Origin: Impatiens glandulifera
Taxonomy: Eukaryota; Streptophyta; Magnoliopsida; Ericales; Balsaminaceae
Assembly: GCF_907164915.1 (NCBI RefSeq)
Contig: NC_061865.1
Coordinates: forward strand, 57,928,587-57,992,586
Reading direction: 5' to 3'
Length of the DNA: 64,000 nucleotides
Part shown: positions 1 through 11,709 of the stretch, in pieces
Numbering within the stretch: position 1 is the first letter of the stretch
Layout: each line of letters opens with the position of its first letter
Program-made: the position numbers and the translations under genes
Notes under the pieces: generated by a model
Told to the model about the DNA's origin: nothing
Seen by the model: the letters and a program-made list of their open reading frames with translations, nothing else
Database searches by the model: none

Positions 1-774
1 GTCAGCTTCATAGTCTTCGTCATCGTCCTTGTCCTTGTCCTTATCATCGTCATCGTCCTCATTGTCATCTTCATCTTGGTCTTCCTCAACATTTTCCGAG
101 TCATTCATGGTTGATTGAGGTTGAACAAATTTTTGTCCACACTTTGAATGCCCAAAATGCATAAAATCAAAACATAAATCTCCATCGTAATCAAAAACCA
201 GGACATGACCATCTTCAAGCGATATGTCAGATACAAATTTTGACCATCCATTCATAAAAAAGAAATCGTGTCCCTTCTTTTCTATGTGCACCGTCCAACA
301 TCTTCCCCGACTACTTTTCAAGGTAGGTTTCCTTGGTACAAATCCTTCGAGTTCTTCAACAAATTTTTGGGGAAGTTGCTATAAAGAAAAATAAGTTTTG
401 AATAAATCTCATATGTAAATTAAAAGAAAAATCACAAGCAAAGTCATTTTAATCATTTAATTCAAATAACCCCAAACAGTTAACTTATTTATCTCTATTA
501 TTCAAATAATCATATCATTTATAAAAAACCTACCTCAAACATACTCCAAGACTTACACAAAATGTTATTATTCACAAGCACATAATAGTCTCAGCAGTTA
601 ATTATGAATTTCAAGATACACAATTCTATACTTTTACAAAAAAATGCAAATAAATATATATATCCGTGATCGCAAATTTTATATTAAAAAGAAAGACGAG
701 AAAAACTTTATACTTACTAGAGACTTTGAATTTGTAGATTCCGTGTACACCTTGAAGAAGCTAGCAAACCTCAT
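1..774 (-). CDS. REM-type B3 domain protein, 5' part only
   Basis: Plant-specific B3 DNA-binding protein, expected in the nucleus. Two exons are visible: 718-774 (19 codons, ends at a GTAAGT donor) and 378 down to the left edge (acceptor ATAG). Together they give one continuous B3 fold: an FFKVYTES start, LPQKFVEEL helix, CWTVHIEKKG strand, FFMNGWSKFV, then the LEDGHVLVFDYDG and CFDFMHFG strands. After the domain comes a long run of Asp/Glu/Lys, typical of linkers in REM proteins. The start at 774 was chosen because it sits just before the conserved FFKV. The frame stays open upstream to 876, so a longer N-terminus is possible. The 3' end lies outside the window. Family assignment is firm; the individual REM gene cannot be named. 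Confidence 0.85.
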
Positions 775-1547
775 CGTGTGTTCGACTTCTTCTGAACTGT
801 TCGTCTCTGCTCTTAATATTAATCTAATAAATTGTGCAAGAATTTTTAGAGAAAAACTGTATATATTAAATGTCAAAATTACTTAATTACTTTTCCCATT
901 GGATAGAACCTTATTAATTACTAGGCTATCTTATCATTTCAAATTATGGGATATACTCTATTACTTTATTAAAGTCATAATAAATGATTATTCACAAAAT
1001 CCAGAAAAAAAAAAATTCGTAGACAAAAAGATGATTAAATGGGCTCTTATTATGTTATGAATAGGTGCGTAGGGCCGGCCCTTAATAATCTCAACGAGCC
1101 CATGAAAGCCCAAAATATTATTAAAGCTATACTCAACCCCACAAAATTCTATTTTTTTTAATTACTTAGCTTCACCCAACCTAATAGTCATGCCCATCAA
1201 TAATTAGTAGGTTTCTCTTTACGTGTCTCTCACGCGGTATCTGACAAGACCTTCCTCGTCTCGTTTTGACATTTCTAAAAAACTCAATTGTACGTATTAA
1301 TTAGTCGGTATGACAACTTGTTGGTATCAAAAACCAATGGTCCAGTATGACTTTGTCCCTATATTACTTATGTTTTTCATTTCTTGTATAGCCGAAACTA
1401 ATCGGGCTTTGTTTGATCTCCCAGAAGTGGGAGCTGAATCAGCTTTCGTGTAACATGTTATGGTCTCAACGCCTGAATAATAGTCTTACCACGAACGTGC
1501 AATTCCATCACCCACTTCTGGAATTGCACACAACAGGGACTCAGATC
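775..1547. other. Intergenic spacer upstream of the REM gene
   Basis: No coding gene seen. A GGGCCGGCCC palindrome near 1073 resembles ends of some plant DNA transposons but has no partner. At 1497-1529 a perfect 10-bp inverted repeat, GTGCAATTCC and its complement, brackets a 13-nt loop. A smaller CTCCCA/TGGGAG hairpin lies near 1419-1434. Confidence 0.5.
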
Positions 1548-1870
1548 GCTACTAAAAAATGTGGACACAAGGGGTTAAACATATAGTTTGTATACACACT
1601 TAATTAAGGATGTGTTCATTATTAGGTCATTATTAGACGAGTTTTCTGGGGAAATTAAAAGAGAACTAGTATGACACCCCACTACTATGGTCCTCCGCTT
1701 AAACTCAAAGTGTTTTCAAAAAATGTGGACATAAGGGTTTAAACATATAGTCCGCATACACACTTAACCATTTAATTAGGCGCGGAACTTGTCGCCTAAC
1801 GGGCTCGAACCCAGTATCTCTCAAGGAGACTGGAGATATTCACCTCTTGTTGCCGCTATAGAAATTAGAC
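1548..1870 (-). repeat. Dispersed repeat with tRNA-like box B
   Basis: The phrase 'aaaatgtggacayaaggg' followed by 'acatatagt...atacacactta' occurs at 1554-1605 and again at 1719-1770. A diverged relative is at about 23950-24130. On the minus strand at 1801-1811 the sequence GGTTCGAGCCC matches the pol III box B consensus, and a weak box A-like stretch lies about 45 bases upstream. This suggests tRNA-derived (SINE-like) material. No full cloverleaf can be folded by eye, so it is not called a tRNA. Confidence 0.4.
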
Positions 1871-1980
1871 GAGATTTGATCAATCTTCTTGAATTATTTT
1901 TCGCTTGTCGCCCTATATCTTTTCTTTTTCTCTTAAATAATTTATTTTGTTCTTTATTTTATAATAATTGGTATCACATC

Positions 1981-2176
1981 TAGGGACAGATCTATGATTC
2001 AGAGTTGAGCCTAAAAAAATAATAATTTTTTTTTGTATAGATAAAATGAGTGAATAAATGTAAGTTTTATCATTTTTTTAATAATTAAATAAATAAATAA
2101 TAAATTATATTGAAATTTTTAAAAATTATGGGATCGTAATTTTTTTCCGGAGGTGGGCTACATAGATCCGCCCCTG
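1981..2176. mobile_element. Small hAT-type MITE with 8-bp target duplication
   Basis: A 196-bp non-coding element with ends TAGGGACAGATCTATG and CATAGATCCGCCCCTG, near-perfect inverted repeats. It is flanked on both sides by ATCACATC (1973-1980 and 2177-2184), an exact 8-bp duplication as made by hAT transposases. Its AT-rich middle resembles the element at 42457-42717, so the two are probably one family. Confidence 0.85.
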
Positions 2177-2477
2177 ATCACATCTTGTGTTTTCATTATT
2201 AGACTACTGATTTAACCTAAATTTATATTTGAGATATCAATTCTATTTTCAAAAGTAGAAGGAGCTTGCTAATTTTCAGAAAAGATCAGTCATAAAGAAA
2301 GAATCATCCACCAATTATTAATTCTTTTCAGTGAGAAGACACGTCTAATTTGAGAGTTTTTGCTAGAGTACTATTATACTGGATATCGGTAAAAAATCGA
2401 CAAATGGTTGAAGAAGATTGACAAGTATTTAATAAAGATAGACAAATCTTGAAAGAAAATAAATGTTTGAGTTAGAC
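2177..2477. other. AT-rich spacer
   Basis: No gene, structural RNA or clear repeat end seen between the small hAT element and the duplicated segment. Confidence 0.4.
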
Positions 2478-4230
2478 AAGACATAAGAATGTTAGACAAA
2501 TTTATAAGGATGTTTGTTTCATTGTTTGCTTATTACTATTTGGAAGAATTAAATGTGTCATTTTCTTTAATTAATTTATTGATTGATTTGTTAATTTAAA
2601 ATAATAAAGGAAACATGTTGAAAATGGGTGATAAGGGATTAATTTGTTCTTAAATGATATGTTCTTACTAAGAACTATTTTAATTTATGAAGATTTTTGT
2701 CATGATTTATATTTACTAGTGAAGGTATTCATTCAAGAAATTTATATTATTCTTTTATTCCCTTTTTAATGGAAATAATTTAGAAATTTTTTTTTGTATA
2801 TTATTCCATTATTGTATTAAACAAATTTAGAGAACAGCTTTGTAGGGCAACAAATTTGAACAAAATGTATTAAAAACATAATGTGTGTGACATCATTTAA
2901 ACATGTAACATTTTGTTACCACTACATTTTCAGAGCTAGAGTTATTTAACTTTAGCTGATTTGATTGAGTTGAGATTTATAGATAGTAATTTACAAATCC
3001 CTTAATATATGATTTAACTAAACATAACATAAAAATATATAGTTAATAACTTAATAGAACTTGCAACTTGTCAAAAGGCCCATGCGCTCAGGGTTGGGCC
3101 GATTAGAGTCATGCGCGTATTGAAAAATAAAACCCTAGTATTGGGTATAAATATATGGTGACTTATGCTAAAGAAAATCACTCATGGGTCTTTGGTTGTA
3201 TGCATATAATGTATTGTCTCCTCTTTTCTCTCTAGAGACACTCATTTACTAAGGGCAGACGCTCACGTCTTTAGTTTCACATGGATACGGTTAGACGTAT
3301 CATGGTTTTGATGCTCGATCTAAGATGTGACAAATTTCTGAGTTGTTTTTACATATCGTCGTTTCTTGAGAATCTACCGAAACTCAAGAGCGTACGTATA
3401 TTCAAGACTAAATCAGAGGATAGAAGGTATAAAATATTGTATATTTTTTATTAATTTTTAAACGATTAATTATAAAAAATGAAAGGTCCTGATTCTAAAA
3501 TCTTGATTTTCCAATACTTGTTAGGGCTCTGGAAGATCTCCATATGCCTTTTGCATATTCATAGCCGGGGAGATCTGCATCGTCTTGCTGGCTCAAGCTA
3601 AACTAACTGGTTAGTTTTTAAGTTATATAAGTTGCGGTTATAAATTAATTAAGAAAAAAAAACTTACATTATTTTATGATTGATACACACAGGCCATGCT
3701 GCGTAGGACACTCTAGATTGGCTAGATACGAGGGTCTATATAAAGATAAGTTGGACATATGCAGAGGACTGAGACAGCCATATGAAATGAGAGTTAGAGT
3801 GAGAAAGAGAGGTGAGAAAAAATAAAATTGTATAAATATTGTAATTATTATTATTAATAAAAAATATATTTATATATATATTTATAATGTTATGTGTTGT
3901 TTATTTACATTAGGGTCAAATTATAAAGTTATTATTAATAAATATATTTTAAATTAAATTTATATTTTAATATTTTAATGATTTTTTTTTTGTATATAAT
4001 ATATACTTATAAATGTATTTTTTAAAATCAAACATTCAACTTATTCAACTTTTTTATACTTTTTTTAAAATTAATTAAAAAGTTATTTTACTTTAAAATT
4101 AATGTACTAAAATAATTATTTGATTTTTTTATATAAAATATAATTTTCTTTTTCAAAAAAAATTAAAAATAAATAATGTATTATATTGTATAAAATCTGT
4201 ATATATCATGCCATTAAACTTTCATTAGAC
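2478..4230. repeat. Segmental duplication, copy A
   Basis: Aligns by eye, with gaps, to copy B at about 6545-8650. Shared landmarks in the same order: 'aaatgtgtcattttctttaatta', 'ggaaacatgttgaaaatggg', 'gttgagatttatagatagta', a Leu/Lys-like stretch around 3350-3420 ('cttgagaatctaccgaaactc') and 'ctctagattggct'. Neither copy has a long open frame. It could be a decayed gene end or an old transposon. Confidence 0.65.
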
Positions 4231-4336
4231 GTGATTAAGGATAACAATTTAAATTCGTTCAGCGAAAATTAAACTGAATTGTCTTATTTTGGACGGTTTT
4301 TCTTCGGTTTGATCGGTAGTTAATCAGGAATTGGAC

Positions 4337-5863
4337 TAGGGCTGCAAATAAGCCGAGCCGAGCTCAAGCTTGTTGGAGCTCGAGCTCGAACGAGCTTATA
4401 AATTTGAGCTCGAGTTCGACTTGACTATATTACCTACCAACTCGACTCAAAAGCTTGAACAAAAATTGAATTATATATAATAAATTAATTTTTTCATATT
4501 TTTCAATATTACATATATTATATATGAGGAGTGATAGAGTAAGGGAATTTGGTGAGGGAATGACTTGGCATCACCTTCATTCATTGGTTGGAAAATGTAA
4601 AAGTGGGAGGAAAGAGAAAAAAAGAGAAATTATTTGATTTTTTCAGAGATTATGTCAAGTCATTCCCTCACCAAATTCCCTCACCTAATCATTTCTCATT
4701 ATATATTAACGTTTATTTTTTATTTTTTTCAATATTATATACAATATACTCGTTATTACATCCTTAGTATTTACTTTTATTATATATAATATATTAACTT
4801 TTTATCTTTTTAATATTATATATAATATATTAATTATTATATCCTCAATATTTATTTTTATTATATATAATATAATAATATTTATTTATCTCTTTCATTA
4901 TTATTTATAATATACTTTTTTTATTATTATTATTATTATTATATATATATATATAATATATTAATCTTTTTTTATCATAAATCCTTAATATTATTTGTGA
5001 ACTTTTTTTCTACTCAATTAATCATATTTTCTAATTGAAAATCAATGTTTTTTATATTTGTTTAAGTCTATCTATATAAACATAAATTTATCCTAATACA
5101 TGAAGAAATCATAAAGAAAAGAATAAAGAAGACTAATTTACCGATGTTAACCAATAAAATAGTTGTTTCCTTCTTTTCTTTGTTGCTAGATTTACTTAAA
5201 ACAAAAATAAATCAAACTTATCTAAAAGCAAAAACAATAAATATAAAAGAAGTTAAAATAAATTTAATTACTAATACAATTTTGTGAATTAATGAGATGT
5301 GAAGATTGAAGAAAGAAAAAGAAAAATAAGAGATGAAAAGTAAAAGAAATTGTAAAAACTGAATAAGAAGTATATAAAAATTAAAGAATAAGAGATAAGA
5401 GTTATTGAAGAAGAAAAAAAACTAAAAAAGAAGAAGAAAAACTAAAAAAAAGAGATAAGAGTTATTGAAAAAGAAGAATAACTGAAGAAAAATAACTAAA
5501 GAAGAAGAAGATGAAGAGTAATGAAGAAGAAGAAATGAAAAGTGACGGTAGAATATGATGAATGAAACAAAATATTAGGAATTAAGGTTTTACTTTAGGG
5601 ATTATGAGCCTACATATTATGTTTTGGGGAAAGAAAAAAAAATATTGTGTAAAATTTTAATATTAAATAAATAAAAAAATATTTATATATTATGAGGTTC
5701 GATAAGCTATCGAGCAAGCTTTATATGAGCTCGAATTCGACTCAAATAATAAACGAGTCGGCTCGAGCTCGACTCGAACTCGGTCAAAGTCAAGCTAAGT
5801 CGAACTTTGACCGAGCAGCTTGCGAATGACTCACGAGAGCGACTTGACTCATTTGCAGCCCTA
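4337..5863. mobile_element. Non-autonomous hAT-type transposon, 1.5 kb
   Basis: Ends TAGGGCTGCAAAT and ATTTGCAGCCCTA are perfect 13-bp inverted repeats. Flanks AATTGGAC (4329-4336) and TATTGGAC (5864-5871) agree at 7 of 8 positions, as expected for a hAT target duplication. Subterminal regions are rich in GAGCTCGA/TCGAGCTC words on both sides. The interior is AT- and purine-rich with no transposase frame, so it needs a helper. A second element is nested at 4526-4697. Confidence 0.85.
4526..4697. mobile_element. Mutator-like MITE nested in the hAT element
   Basis: A 172-bp element. Left arm starts GAGGAGTGAT and contains GGGAATTTGGTGAGGGAATG. The right arm holds the same word inverted and ends ATCATTTCTC. 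It is flanked by an exact 9-bp duplication ATTATATAT (4517-4525 and 4698-4706). Nine bases is the Mutator signature. No coding capacity. Confidence 0.87.
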
Positions 5864-6065
5864 TATTGGACGGAGATGATATTTGTGTCCCTTGTCTCGT
5901 CCCGCCCCGATCTTACCCTGATTCCGAACAATATAAACACAATTAAATATATAAAATCATTAATATATTTATTTATTCATTATATTTTAAGAGTTTTAAG
6001 TTTATTTTTTTATAATAATATAAATTTTTAATATATAATAATATATATTATATTAAAAAAACATT

Positions 6066-6544
6066 TTATATAATTTTATTATATAAAAATTTATTTATTT
6101 GTGGTATTGTAATCATGAAAATTGGACATATCCCAATTTATAATTATATTTATAATTTAAAAAATAATATTTTAAATTTTTTAAATTAAAATTTTAAAAT
6201 AATTTAAAGGGAGAAGTTAAAACTAAATTATGATTAATTATTGTGATAATTATACACTAATTAAATAAATTAATTAAAAATCCAAAAATAATTTGGGGCT
6301 AAAATATTATATTTATTTTACCCAAATTAATTCTAAAAAGAGGTTGAAATAATTTAATTATAATTTTAAACATAAATTATATATGTCTTAAAATAATTAA
6401 ATAAATATCCCAAAATACTTAAAAAAAAAATATATATATATTGACATAATTTTTATTATGTCTGTGTTGAACAATGCTTCAAGCCTTCAGCTGAATAATT
6501 GGCAAATTAAACGTCCGTTTGGTCAAAGGGGACCAGACCCATGT
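6066..6544. other. AT-rich spacer between repeats
   Basis: Nothing recognisable; very AT-rich. The only GC-richer part (6475-6545) has no open frame of note. Confidence 0.4.
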
Positions 6545-8427
6545 GAAATGACGAATGTTAAAAACAAATTTATAAGGATGTTTTGTTCCTTGTTTGATTA
6601 TTACAATTAATCACCCACTAAAAGTAAAAGAATAAAAATGGCTTATTATTTGCAATCTTAAATGTGTCATTTTCTTTAATTAAATTATTGTTTGATTTGT
6701 TAATTAAAATTATTAAGGAAACATGTTGAAAATGGGTGAGAAGGGAAAAGGATTTAATCTGTTATTAAATGATATGTTCTTACTAATAACTATTGTAATT
6801 TAGGAAGATTTTTGTCATGATTTACTACTAGTGAAGGTATTCATTCAAGAATTTTATACTTATTCTTCTAATTTTTTTTTAATGGAAATAATTTAGAATT
6901 TTTTTTATATATTATTCCATTATTGTATTGAACCTTATAGGGAAAAGAATTTGAACCATATTGTCAACTAATTTGAACCAAATGTATTAAGCACAAAATG
7001 TGGCTAGCATCTTTTAAATATGTAACATTTTGTTACTGCTACATCTTCTCTAGGTTAAAGTTATGCATTTTTTCCTGATTTGATTGAGTTGAGATTTATA
7101 GATAGTAAATCATTTCATATATAATTTAACCAAACATTAAATAAAATATATGGTTAATAGAACTTGCACCCATTGGTTGGGCCGAAAAGGCCCGTGCGCT
7201 TAGAGTGAGGCCGAATTAGGCTCATACGCCTATTAAGAAAAGAAAACCTAATAATGAATATAAATATGTCTTTAGTTGTATGCATATAATACGTTGCCTC
7301 CTCTTTTCACTCTAGAGGCATCAAACAATCATTTTCTTCTTTGGTTTCACGTGATACAGTTAGATATATCATGGTTTTGATATTCAATCTAATACCTAAC
7401 ATGTTTATGAACTGTTTGAACACATCGTCGCTTCTTAAGAATTTATCGAAACTTAAGAGCGTATATTCAAGATTAAATCAAAGGATAAAAAGGTAAAAAT
7501 AGTTTGCATTTTTTTTTATTAACGTTTAATATCCTAACATTGAAATTTTGATTTTCCAATACTTCTCAGGGGAACTCAATGCTTGCAACCAGTCAAACAC
7601 AAATTTCTAGATTGGGATATTGCACTGTCTTACTGGCTCAAGTTCTCAAGGTTTGAGCGACAGTTTTGATGACAGCCATTAGGCTAAGCTTACTGGTTAG
7701 TTTTTAAGTTATATAAGTTCCGGTTAATTTATTAAACCTAATTTTATGATTGATACACACAGGTCATTCTGGGCAGAGAACTCTAGATTGGCTGTTCATA
7801 GGGATTCTCACATTCGGAAGGTTGTAAATAAGGACCCAGGACCCAGTTGAGACCGCCATTGAAATGAAAAATATAAAAAATGTATGTTGGACAGCTGGAG
7901 TGAAAAAGAGGAGAGAAAAAATAAAATTGTACAAATATTATAATTGTTATTATTAATAAAAGAAGAAGATATAATGTTGTGTTGTCTATTTACATTTTGG
8001 TCAAACTATAAAGTTATTAATAATAAATTAAATTTATATTTAAATATTTTTATGAAGTTTTATATATATAATATATACTTAAGGGGTAGTTTTTGATTGT
8101 TCAAGTCGCACTCTCTTTCATGTTTGATTCATGTTTGAATGTGAAAAATCATTACTTTTGTTTATGGATGATGTTTTCACTCTTTGTTATCAATAATAAA
8201 AGTAAAAGACCATATCCGGGTTCGGTTTTTGATGCCTTCGAACAGGATTCACACTCTTTGGCGGTTAGTTGGAAAACAAAAAAGCTAAGCCCGAAAATAG
8301 AAGACTTTAGTGGTCGGTGTCATTGTTATCAGTCTTGCGCTGGGTGAATCCATTACTGAGCAAGGATCGTATTATTAATACAAGATGGATGCGGCATAAG
8401 GTTATATATATTTTGTCTATTTTATGA

Positions 8428-8465
<38 letters not shown>

Positions 8466-8650
8466 TCAAACATTCAAATCTGGTTGGGTCTATAACTTAT
8501 TTAAATTTTTTTATACTTTTTTTTGGTAATTAATTAAGAAAGTTATTTTACTTAAAAATTAATGTACCAAATTAATGATTTTTTTTATAAAATATAATTT
8601 ACTTTTTCAAAACAAATTAAAAATAAAGAAATATTATATTGCTATATGAT
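6545..8650. repeat. Segmental duplication, copy B
   Basis: Partner of copy A (2478-4230). It is longer because about 310 bp (8085-8400) is present here only. That insert has a short open frame of 84 codons and no recognisable product, followed by a (TA)n run at about 8430-8461. Divergence between the copies is substantial with many small indels, so the duplication is not recent. Confidence 0.6.
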
Positions 8651-9955
8651 GATATAAGAAAATAGTAAAAAAATAAAATATTTTAACATTTATCTTATTT
8701 AATTTTTATTATTAATTATATTTAAACTAATAAAAATATATTTAATTATCATATAAATATTTTAAAAAATAAATAATAATGCTATATAATTATATAGCTT
8801 CTATAAATATATGATTTATTATATTTAAATTCTTATAATTAAATAAATATCTATCAATAATTAATATTAATAAATATATAATAATAAAATTATAAATCAA
8901 TTAAAGAAAATGAATCATTTGTTTAAACCTTTCATTTTATTTTATTTTTGCTGTGGAGATACTATAAAAAATTATTTTAAAATAAATAATTATTATTATT
9001 TCATAATTTAGTTTAAAATATGAAAATAATAATTTTTAAAATGAATAATTAAACTAATAAGTATTTAATATAAGAGATAATAATTATAATTAATAATAAT
9101 ATTATTATTATTTTTTATATTACTAATTATAAAAACAAACATTAACATTCTTCTTAAAAATAAATAATAAATTAAATTTTTAAATAATAAATTTATAAAA
9201 TAATTAAAAAAATTTAAAAATAGTATGTAATAAATACTCAAATTAAAAAATATTTAAATCTTAATAATTAAAATTTAATAAGAGATTAAATTATAAACTA
9301 ATAAGATTAATATTAAAAAAATATGATTAAAAAAAAATTGAAATTTAATACTTGTTGTAATAGGGTAGTACTAATTTATATCCCTTTTGAAGGTACAAGT
9401 TATAACAATAATTTTACTGTTAATATAAAATTAATACAACCAAATACCTATATAATTTTTACTATTAGATAGTTATATCATCCCAACAAGGTAATACCTA
9501 CCACCAAACACCAAACTTTCATTTAATATATGTGATATGTAAATTGAATAAATTTAAATTAGTTCTCTCTCCATACTTATATCACCTAAATCTTTTCAAA
9601 AAATTTAAATTATTTTTATTTTAATTTAAATTTTTTAAATTAACTTTTCTTTATCTAAATTAATATAATTTATTATTCAAATACAATTATTTTATTAATT
9701 TTTTAAAACATTTTTATTAGTATTATAATTAATTATTAAATACATTGTGTATATCATGCATTTAGATCATTCCTATAACAGCTCTTAGTAACAATTTTAT
9801 GTAAGAATAAAAATCTATTTTGTTTTCCAAATTGCATTGACGATTTCTTGATGAGACCCAACCACAACTACAAATTTACTTAAAATGCCATTTTCATAAT
9901 CATAATAATTTTTATTTTTAAGAGGATGTATTGTTAATTATTATTATACTTGTAG
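8651..9955. other. Extremely AT-rich spacer
   Basis: About 1.3 kb of A/T-dominated sequence with no open frame worth reporting and no clear element ends. Confidence 0.5.
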
Positions 9956-10195
9956 GAACAACCAATGGTGACGCCTGGACACAGAGACTCAAATCTACAA
10001 AAGGAATTTAACCGCTATATCCCAACTGATGCTGTTTTCGGTGGAATCTACATTGGCACATTGACTGTGTTGGCTGATTTCACTGGAGCAATTGGGTCAG
10101 GAACTGGAATATTGCTTGTTGTTACCATCATTTATCAGTACTTTGAGACCCTTGAGAAGGAAAAAGCAAGCGAACTAGGTTTCTTTGGCTTCTAG
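9956..10195 (+). pseudogene. SEC61A: SEC61 alpha, isolated last exon
   Basis: Encodes the C-terminal 79 residues of the Sec61 translocon alpha subunit, the ER protein-conducting channel: [59 protein letters not shown] and the terminal FFGF. It begins after a CTTGTAG acceptor at 9955, and the frame is uninterrupted to the TAG at 10195. The rest of the roughly 475-residue protein is absent: upstream is AT-rich non-coding DNA. This is a gene fragment, probably left by a partial duplication. Frame intactness suggests it is young or that the missing exons lie elsewhere. Family identity is certain; loss of function is inferred. Confidence 0.85.
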
Positions 10196-10224
10196 GCACT
10201 TACATTTTGAGTTTTTGTAGTTAA

Positions 10225-10405
10225 CGTACCATGACAACCATGACAACGCAATTAACGCACCATGACAATGTAGTTAAGACAACATGACAACGCAATTAAC
10301 GCACCGTAACAACGTAATTAAGATAACATGACAACGTAGTTAAGACAATCTGACAACGCATTTAACGTAATATGACAATGCAGTTAAGGCAACATGACAA
10401 CGCTT
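10225..10405. repeat. Degenerate minisatellite
   Basis: About eight imperfect copies of a roughly 21-22-bp unit of the form 'catgacaacgcaattaacg', starting 30 bp after the SEC61 stop codon. Alternate units differ (gcac versus agac ends), which suggests a dimeric 43-bp period. Confidence 0.8.
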
Positions 10406-10971
10406 AAAACTAATGCAGTTTATACAATAATGTTTAAGAACTAATGGAGTTTGAGAACTAATGGAGTTTATATAATAATGCTTAAAAACGGTTCAACTTC
10501 AGAATATTCATGAAGGACGTAAATTGAATAACAAAGTTTCATTTCTTTTCTTTCAACATCGACTTGAGACAACTTCATTTTCTTCACTTCAGTGTTCTCC
10601 GATTCATTATAGGAACCATAAAGAGAGGAAACATTGGAGAAACGGGAGACGGAAGTTTGCTTTGAACATAAAATAAAAAATGTTTAAAAAAATGTTAAAC
10701 ATAATATTAAAATGGTTAAAAATAAAATTAAAAATGTTATAGGTATGTTTTGAACTTGCAACCTAACCAAACAAATATAACCTTTAACCAAGTGTGATTG
10801 GGATGTGCTTTGCCGATGGATAATAAGCCGGTATCAATTGAAAGTGGTTAAATAATATGAATCAAATATTTGATTGACCAAAGTGTGAGGTCACGATGTT
10901 AAATGATAAAAAAAAAATATGAATCAAATATTTGATTGATCAAAGTGGAAGTGTAAGATCACGAGATTTAT
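10406..10971. other. Spacer with short direct repeat
   Basis: No gene. A roughly 60-bp direct duplication containing 'atgaatcaaatatttgattg' occurs at about 10857 and again at about 10918. Its core, AATCAAATATTTGATT, is itself a palindrome. Confidence 0.5.
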
Positions 10972-11112
10972 TCCTTTTTTTACTTCTTCTTCCAAATGCA
11001 GGATAATCCCGAGGGATTGTGAGTTTTTTTCTACCAATTGGGGCCCTCCTTTCCCCACCCCCATGGGAATGGTCTACAGGGTTCATAACTACTCCACCCA
11101 AACGGGCAAGTC
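10972..11112 (-). pseudogene. rpl2: Plastid rpl2-like nuclear insertion
   Basis: On the minus strand this reads [14 protein letters not shown], then [12 protein letters not shown], then a segment matching the chloroplast ribosomal protein L2 C-terminus with the 'ggaagaagaagta' tail. The APIGRKK wording is that of the plastid, not the mitochondrial, L2 protein. Only about 45 codons survive and several residues differ from the plastid consensus (for example S for P in DHPHGGGE). It is therefore a dead, diverged fragment of organelle DNA (NUPT, possibly via mitochondria). Confidence 0.75.
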
Positions 11113-11709
11113 CTGGTTGTGTAAGCCGCCTTACTCTAAGAAGAATATATTTTCCTCTTTCTCCAAACCTCCGGGAAAAGCATGAAAAAAAAACGGCTCA
11201 GATGGTACGATCTCTCAATCACCCCAGAATGAAAGGGAGCGATCTTAGATAAAGAAAGGTATAGACAGTCCGATCTAGCTAGTGAGCAGAAGCGCTAATC
11301 ACAAAAAGAGCTCATCAGTTAAGCTCTTAAGTGAAGCCTTCAACCCATAAACTAATAACAAACAATACATTATAAACGGATTCAATATTCTTAGGTATAA
11401 CTATTATTAGAAAAGAAAATTATAAAATCTTATCAAACTAATCCAAATACACAAATATCACTGCAATAAATCATAACCATTAGCCATCTCCAATCTCTAC
11501 ATATTCAATTAGAAAAAAGCTACAACTTGTACCAGTCAAATGAACCATTATTGTACCTTACACTTCTTTTTCAAATAAAATAGAAGTTCTTAAATTAAGA
11601 ACCAATTTCTCCAAGTTTGTTAAAATTGAAGTCAAATGATACCATCTATGAGAGAACAAGCACATCTGTATTAAAGAGGCCGCACATAACAGTTGGAAAA
11701 TAAAAAAAC
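11113..11709. other. Possible organellar flank, then spacer
   Basis: 11113-11330 is GC-richer than its surroundings. It contains 'ctgagccg' on the minus strand and other words resembling plant organellar introns, so it may belong to the same organelle-derived insertion. I cannot assign it to a gene. 11330-11709 is the 3' flank of the VRN1-like gene, with no other feature. Confidence 0.35.

Larger units (their letters stand above)
4236..6065. mobile_element. Old hAT-like element split by a younger insertion
   Basis: Fragments 4236-4336 and 5864-about 6065 match, in order, the left half of the intact element at 24388-24800: start TAAGGATAACAATTT, a 'gacggttttt' segment, then 'gatgatatttgtgtccc' and 'aatatatttatttattca'. 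The element 4337-5863 interrupts it. The right terminus was not recognised, so this copy is truncated or diverged. Confidence 0.6.

Noticed and set aside
1789..1870. Possible tRNA gene
   Set aside because: A good box B on the minus strand but no acceptor stem or anticodon arm can be formed; treated as SINE-like repeat.
2478..8650. Copies A and B as the two LTRs of a retrotransposon
   Set aside because: No TG...CA ends, primer-binding site, polypurine tract or gag-pol remnants between them, and the intervening DNA is explained by nested DNA transposons.
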